A stretch of 64,000 nucleotides of DNA from Riptortus pedestris (Eukaryota > Arthropoda > Insecta > Hemiptera > Alydidae). The DNA is taken from the NCBI GenBank assembly GCA_019009955.1, contig CM032231.1, forward strand, positions 106,273,001 to 106,337,000, in the 5' to 3' direction. Below the pieces are notes generated by a model. It ran no database searches. It saw nothing but the letters and a program-made list of their open reading frames with translations, and was not told where the DNA came from. The position numbers and the translations under genes are program-made. Positions 57,748 to 64,000 of the stretch are shown here, one piece after another (position 1 is the first letter of the stretch; every line of letters begins with the position of its first letter).

Positions 57748-57748
<1 letters not shown>
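56483..57748 (+). mobile_element. family B Helitron, first of three in tandem
   Basis: Begins AAAATTGTAACCTCTGTC and ends CCCGAGCGAAGCCGGG, TATCTCAG, CTAG (57745-57748). Three ~290-bp subrepeats start near the GGGGTTATAA words at 56725, 57025 and 57315. (TTTG)n near 56585-56611. Confidence 0.92.

Positions 57749-57812
<64 letters not shown>
57749..57812. repeat. (TA)32 between Helitron copies
   Basis: Uninterrupted TA repeat joining the CTAG end of one family B copy to the 5' end of the next. Confidence 0.95.
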
Positions 57813-57817
<5 letters not shown>

Positions 57818-58912
57818 GTAACCTCTGTCTGTACATTGATTTTTTCGCGAAATTTCACGATAACTTTTCGTTTCACATGTCATAGACACCATAACTGCAT
57901 TTTGTTTCTTTCGTGTATGTTTGTTTGTTTGTTTGTTTGTTACCTTTTCACGCATAAACGGCTGAATCGAATTTTATGAAACTTGGTATGTATATTACTA
58001 CTAACCCAACTTAGACTTTAGGCTATGTTAATATTCTCTGAGACGAACAGGAGTGGGGGTTATTAGGGAGGCCTGAAATTAAAAATAGTGATATTTCGTT
58101 TCCTATTGCATTTTCGGCAATTATGCACATAACAAAAGTCGTTTAGTTTGTTATTTAGAGTAACTTTTGTTATATACACTTTTGTCATATACCTAAGTAT
58201 AAAGGCGTTACACGCTAAAAATGATAGCGGGAGTCAACAATTTTATTTGGCACAAAAGACTCAACCGAACTGAACCAAACTCGGTATGTAAATTAGCACT
58301 AACGTCTTCCTTATAATAAGCCATTCTAACATTTATAGGGACGGGCAGGAGTGGGGGTTATAAGGGAGGCCTGAAATTAAAAATAGTGATATTTCGTTTC
58401 CTGTTGGTTTTTTCCGCAAATATAAACATATCAAAAGTTGTTTATTTTGGATATTTGGAGTAACTTTTGTTATACATACTTTTGTCGTATACCTAAGTAA
58501 AAATGAGTTATACGTTAAAACTTTAGCGGGAGCACACAATTTTATTGGGCACTAACGGCTGAACCGAACATAACAAAGCTCGGTATGTCAATTAGCATTA
58601 ATTCTTCCATGATTATAAGTTATATTAAAATTTTTAGGTTCGAACGGGAGGGGGGTTATAAGGGAGGCCTGAAATAAAAATTCACCATATTTACATGCAT
58701 AAGAGACGGAAAGTATATAAATATCGAAGACAGTGAAGCCTTATCGAACAAATATTCTATTATTAGCAAATCCACGGCAACGACGGGTATCAATCCTAAA
58801 CACTGGGACGGGTAAATGTCAAAATATTATGCAATGTAAAGTATTGCCAAGAAAATACCATCACCATTCAGCCTCAAATGAATTCCCGGGCGAAGCCGGG
58901 TATCTGAGCTAG
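57813..58912 (+). mobile_element. family B Helitron, second of three
   Basis: The 5' end is AATTGTAACCTCTGTC and the 3' end is a CCCGGGCGAAGCCGGG hairpin (58885-58900), TATCTGAG, CTAG (58909-58912). The hairpin has a 5-bp stem and lies 8 nt before CTAG. Three subrepeats. Confidence 0.93.
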
Positions 58913-60021
58913 TATATATATAAAATTGTAACCTCTGTCTGTACATTGATTTTTTTCGCGAAATTTCACGATAACTTTTCGTTTCACATGTCATAGACAC
59001 CATATCTGCATTTTGTTTCTTTCGTGTATGTTTGTTTGTTTGTTTGTTTGTTTGTTTGTTTGTTTGTTTGTTACCTTTTCACGCATAAACGGCTGAACCG
59101 AATTTTATGAAACTTGGTATGTATATTACTACTAACCCAACTTAGACTTTAGGCTATATTAATTTTCTCTGAGACGAACAGGAGTGGGGGTTATAAGGGA
59201 AGCCTGAAATTAAAAATAGCGATATTTCGTCTGCTATTGGTTTTTCGGCAAATATGCACATAACAAAAGTTGTTTATTTTGTTATTTAGAGTAACTTTTG
59301 TTATATACACTTTTGTCGTATACCAAAGTTTAAATGCGTTATACGCTAAACATTATAGCGGGAGTCAACAATATTATTTGCCAAAAAAGACTCAACCGAA
59401 CTAAATAAAACTCGGTATGTGTATTAGCAGTGAGACCTTCATTATAATAAGCCATACCAACATTTCTATGGACGGGCAGGAGTGGGGGTTATAAGGGAAG
59501 CCTGAAATTAAAAATAGCGATATTTTGTTTCCTATTGGCTTTTCGGCAAATATGAACATAACAAAAGTTGTTTATTTTGTTATTTGGAGTAACTTTTGTT
59601 ATATACACTTTTGTCGTATACCTAAGTATAAATGAGTTATACGTTAAAACTTTAGCGGGCACTAACGGCTGAACCGAACTTAACAAAACTCGGTATGTCA
59701 TTTAGCATTAATTCTTCCATGATTATAAGTTATATTATAATTTTTAGGTTCGAACGGGAGGGGGGTTATAAGGGAGGCCTGAAATAAAAATTCACCATAT
59801 TTACATGTATAAGAGACGGGAAATATAAAAATATCGAAGACTGTGAAGAATTATCGAACAAATAATTCTATTATTAGCAAATCACCGGCAAGGTCGGGTA
59901 TCAATCCTAAACACTGGGACGGGTAAATGTCAAAATATTGTGCAATGTAAAGCCTGCTAAAAAATACCATCACCATTCAGCCTCAAATGAATTCCCGGGC
60001 GAAGCCGGGTATCTGAGCTAG
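58913..60021 (+). mobile_element. family B Helitron, third of three
   Basis: Separated from the second copy by only TATATATA. It ends CCCGGGCGAAGCCGGG, TATCTGAG, CTAG (60018-60021). (TTTG)n is longest here (59027-59072). Three subrepeats at about 59185, 59485 and 59760. Confidence 0.93.
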
Positions 60022-60722
60022 TATATATATATATTTGTCTGTTAACGCTCTAGCGGTCGCAATTTTTGTTTGATCGTTACGAAAGTCGATATTTATTTTA
60101 TGTAAAAAGACAAATCAAGTTCGTTAATGGCTGAAATCGGGGGGGTTTAGAGGGGGGGGGATTTTCGAAAATTCAAAATATCTCCGTTATTATGCATTGG
60201 ATCGAAAAATTGTGTAGAACCAATCTTATTGCAAATTAAATTTACTATAAATATTGATATATTTATTCTCTTGATATATTTATTCTCTATCTTGAATATT
60301 AACCGAGATATTTGCATTTTTATGGTCTGTGGTCGGGTATAGTTTGGATTAGGTCTGCCGTTTCCGTAACTGCTCGGCTCAGGTGGCAGCTTCTTACCTT
60401 CTACGCTTACCTGCAGTATCTAACCTTACCTTACCTTCCTAACTTTGTGAGATTTATGCAAATACGTTCTGTTCATCCGCCCCCCCCCTCCCTTCTTTAG
60501 TTCTTGGACTAGTAAAATTTGAATTATTAAAATATAAATTATTCTTACAATTCAGAACCCGTTTCAGTTGGGAATTTATTTTAATTAACTGAAAGATTTC
60601 TCATTACCGTTTGTATTTAATCACGGTGGTGTTGTATTACCAGTATGCAGATTTCTCTATTGTAAAACTTCACATGGGAAATCTGCTTAGTTTACGCAGC
60701 CCCTGCGTGACGGACTTTTTTC
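60022..60722 (-). mobile_element. family A copy, 5' remainder after Helitrons
   Basis: Resumes with TATATATATTTGTCTG, GTTAACGCTCTAGCGGTCGC, TCAAGTTCGTTAATGGCTGA, AACCGAGATATTTGCATTTT and ends GGGAAATCTGCTTAGTTTAC, GCAGCCCCTGCGTGACGGAC. A stretch at 60326-60430 (ATGGTCTGTGGTCGGG to CCTTACCTTACC) is foreign to the family. Confidence 0.92.
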
Positions 60723-62800
60723 ACTTAAATAATAAATATATAATACTTTATTAATCATTAGAATATATAGAGGAGTAGATGGGCGGATTATATATTCATT
60801 CTCCTTTGTGACCTTCGTTCCCTACGACTCGCGCTAGTCATTCATTAATATCTCTTATTCATAGTTTTATATACTCTTTGGAAAGTAAAACATGACTAAT
60901 GGTTCTACCTCCTGGGCGTGGGTTTCTTCAAAAATCTGAAGTCGCCCGAAGGATTTTTTTTTTTTAAATTACCAACGCAATTGTACGAAAGCGACTTAAA
61001 GGGAACTGAAGAAATAGATTAGCATATTCATGAAGAGGGCAGCCTTGCTGAAGAAACGTCAAACAATCCAAGACACCGTCATTGTTTGAGCTGGTTTTGA
61101 CCCAGAGCCCCCCCCCCACCCCACTCTTGAGTCTTTCACAATCGGTAACAGTGTTGAAATGCTTGCTAATTACTTTTTATGAGATTCTCACATGAGTGTG
61201 GGATCTCGTTCCTGAACGACTGTAATATATACCGACTATTGCAGTTAAACCATTACTAAACATATTATTATACAGAATGATTTTTTTTTCCGACATCCTT
61301 AAATCGTTTTTTACAGTCGGCCTTAATTATTTCTTGCCGCTGTGAAGAATTTCCTGGCTCAGCATAGGGCGCATGGGATTTCTTTTATTGGTGAACGAAA
61401 AATAATAATATTGTTTATTATTCTCTGAGGAATTTTCATTATATATTCTGACTTAAAACAGGACTATACTCAAATCATACTCAAATTTGAACATTTCTGT
61501 TTCTATGAAATTTGAGAGGCATTACAAATAAGTCTCCAAGAAGTAGAATTACTGAAGAAATCAGTGATACGTACCTTACACAATCTTCCGTGAAAAAAAT
61601 GCGGTTCAAACCCATTTTTTTAATAGGATGAACTATATTGTCAAGTCTGCTGTCCTATTTTCCTGCATTTATGAAAAATACTATCTCCCCATAATTAACG
61701 AAGAATATTACAGTAGACTCTTGGAGTTGTTATTCATCTTATTGAAAAATATCTCAACCACCACAGCCTCATATGTTACCCATAAGGGATTTTTTTGTTT
61801 ATAATAGCCCATAATGGTTTGATTTAGAGATTCACAAAATAAAATCCATGGTAGTACTGGAAAGTGTCGTAATCTTTACATTGATTATCCCGATTAGTCA
61901 TAGCAGCAAAAGTTGTACATAAATAATGTTAATTTTTCCAGATATATAGAAGATCTCGGATATGATTTTCTTCCACGCCCCCTCTCCAATCATTCCTAGG
62001 GGAAACTATTTGAGTAAACTACATCCAGGAAAGGGTATAACTTATGTATTAATTTATTTAGCATATACATGATATTCGTCATAAGGGCTGAAAACTGAAA
62101 GATACATCATACATTTCTGAATCGTCTGTCATAAGTCGTGTATTCAACTTTGCTGCTGTAAAATTGGTATTAATAGCATCAGTAAATATTTTTTATATTT
62201 AACAAGCAGACAGGCGCTTGCACGCTGAAAATTCATTTCATTTGAAAATAAATCTAAATAACAACAAATTCTTGTAAAACTAGTCCTAGCAGTTTTTGAC
62301 TACACCTGTCTTATTGACATTATTTAAATATTGAAGGGATTATCTATTAAATTTTAGTCTAAATTAATGAGTTTTTAGTCACTTCCAGGATTACTTTTGT
62401 CTACTTAGTTCTTTAAACAATCAAATTGGTTTATCTCTTTCATACAGTTAAAAGATATCATTTAAATTTCACTTATATCGATACTTCCAACCAAGTGTTT
62501 GCATGGGATAAATACTTTTTAGCAAAGTGCAACCAAGACCTAAGTTTAATAAAAAAAAAAAAAATCATGTCAATTGGGGTTTAATAATGGCAGATATTGA
62601 AAAAGGATACACAGATGATAAAAGGCAAAATAGCAGTCAGAAAAGTTTCATAATTATTAAAATATGTGTACCGAAATAAACTATCTACCAACTGTATCCC
62701 AGGATTTCAAGCCTATAAGACGTGAAATTGAAAATATCGTTCGACTTAGATGTATTAATTTTTCTTTATTGTTTTCTCCACAAAGACTTTCCTCTCAGAA
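60723..62800. other. 2.1 kb without recognisable features
   Basis: AT-rich with one C run near 61111. No supported gene. Confidence 0.4.
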
Positions 62801-63047
62801 ATAAAAAGTCCGTCACCTAGTAAAATAAGCAGATTTCCCACGGGAAGTTTTACAGCAGATAAGTCTATATACTGGTACCAACGTGAATGCTAAGGGAATA
62901 AATACAAATGGTAATAAGAAATCATTCAATAAGTCAATTTACAAGTTAATAAGATCTACAACGGAAAGCGTCTGAATTGTAAACAAACAGGGCATCCAAC
63001 TTCGCATCGCTGAAGAGATAGATCCCCTTAAGCGAAATCTGCTAATA
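62801..63047 (+). mobile_element. family A element, both ends, strongly deleted
   Basis: AAAAAGTCCGTCACCTAG, AAGCAGATTTCCCACGGG, GCGTCTGAATTGTAAACAAA, then directly the end CCCCTTAAGCGAAATCTGCTAA. Only ~245 bp remain. Confidence 0.87.
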
Positions 63048-64000
63048 TTTCTAGTAGTTTTTGGGCAGTATTTGGAAATACAGGTATCGCATGTAGTGGA
63101 TATTTTATTATCATACATTTGCGTAAGCACTGTTATCACAAATACGTTTTATCATTAACGTAGTATACGTGATAATCAGAGAGTTAATTAAAAGTACAGA
63201 AATCTGTTTGATTTGTGAAGCAAGAAGCTACGCAATTGGTTGCTGGTTTCGCAAGTTGCTTTGATTAACAACACCGTGCCAATAACCCTGAAGGCTGAGC
63301 GGAACGACTATGGAAGTACTTGTATATCATGGGACAGATTCAGCCATTTGTCATTCCAACAGGTGTTAGAGACATTAATCACTCAGCTGTCGAATCCTAA
63401 ATCCGTGATGACCAAGATACCATTGCAGAAGAAGTGTTTCTTCTCACCACTCCCTTATTCTACTAATGACTCTCAATATAAAAAATGTAATTCGATTACG
63501 TCAGCTGCGAAACATAATTAATGTTCACCTTAGCCGTGAACTTAGTGCTGAACTCTCTACAATGAGAGATTCATCTTCCTTAAGTAAATCCTGAAGGCAT
63601 TTAAACCAATTCTTTTCCTGTTTACTTTTCTACTATTCCGCACTCTGCCCTGCAAACGCACATTAATTTTTTTCGCATTGCCATCAATACGAAATATTGG
63701 TGCATTTATACATCAATTCTGAGATTTTGAATTTTACCAATGAAACAGTATACTAAAGTGATAGGTACATGTCGGATTTATCACCGTATTATCAACATGA
63801 ATAATTACATAATTCAGCCTAATCAGTATATATTGCTTCCTTTCAAACACACACACACAGGCACACAAAATAAACGTGGATATAATTCCAATATTGTCCC
63901 CCCAGTTTCCAAGTATAAGTAGAAGGTTAATCAGTAAATACAACTGTTTTTTATTTAAAAAACTCATTTGTTTTCCACCTTTCCACTTTTACTTTTTTTT
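63048..64000. other. no supported gene
   Basis: AT-rich sequence with a short CA tract near 63848. The plus-strand frame at 63240-63521 has no family features. Confidence 0.4.

Noticed and set aside
57492..57748. Open frames on both strands at the Helitron 3' end (also 14745-15011, 58333-58539, 59489-59701)
   Set aside because: Homologous frames arise from the repeated family B sequence and shift between copies; no Rep or helicase motifs.
63240..63521. Plus-strand 93-codon frame near the right edge
   Set aside because: No recognisable motif and no supporting splice or promoter signals.

Overview
This is eukaryotic DNA: AT-rich, dominated by transposable elements, and coding sequence appears only as spliced exons. 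The one recognisable host gene, on the minus strand at the left edge, encodes an insect odorant receptor (7tm_6 family), so the source is an insect. I cannot place the order. Nothing looks prokaryotic; there are no operons, ribosome binding sites or CRISPR arrays.

Layout. 0-4 kb: the 5' two coding exons of the odorant receptor gene (minus strand; the remaining exons lie beyond base 1), with a perfect hAT-type MITE and a family A element in its intron. 4-10 kb: mostly non-coding, with a tRNA-derived SINE and a Tc1/mariner-type MITE that split a family A copy. 10-16.4 kb: a dense cluster of family A elements, nested, inverted and head-to-tail. 16.4-20.7 kb: Helitron fragments, a four-unit 173-bp satellite and a solo LTR inside a (TA)n tract. 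20.8-23.6 kb: a candidate two-exon small gene, a 1.2 kb minisatellite with a ~177-bp higher-order period, and a GC-rich TATA-containing first-exon candidate. 24-36 kb: SINEs, a decayed non-LTR retrotransposon 3' end with RNase H, a foldback element and more family A copies. 36-43.8 kb: largely featureless AT-rich DNA with a decayed Helitron. 43.8-56 kb: degenerate family A copies, one split by a SINE with target-site duplication, an 84-bp tandem repeat, and a hAT-derived element that keeps the C-terminus of its transposase. 56.3-60.7 kb: one family A copy opened at its (TA)n tract by three head-to-tail Helitrons. 60.7-64 kb: mostly unique AT-rich sequence.

The names A and B are mine. Family A (about 28 copies or fragments) begins near AAGTCCGTCACGCAGGGG and ends in a TTAA-centred palindrome plus CTAA. 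It carries an internal (TA)n tract, and its 3' end is repeated inverted about 25-30 nt inside its 5' end. This layout matches non-autonomous Helentron-associated elements (DINE-1/HINE type). Family B has the classical Helitron 3' end, a GC hairpin followed by CTAG. The central theme of the window is nested insertion: the (TA)n tracts of family A repeatedly host other elements (B, foldback), and a solo LTR likewise sits inside a (TA)n tract.

Limits: family assignments come from motif reading and comparison among copies inside this window, not from database searches. Element boundaries are good to a few bases where target duplications or palindromes are visible and to tens of bases elsewhere.
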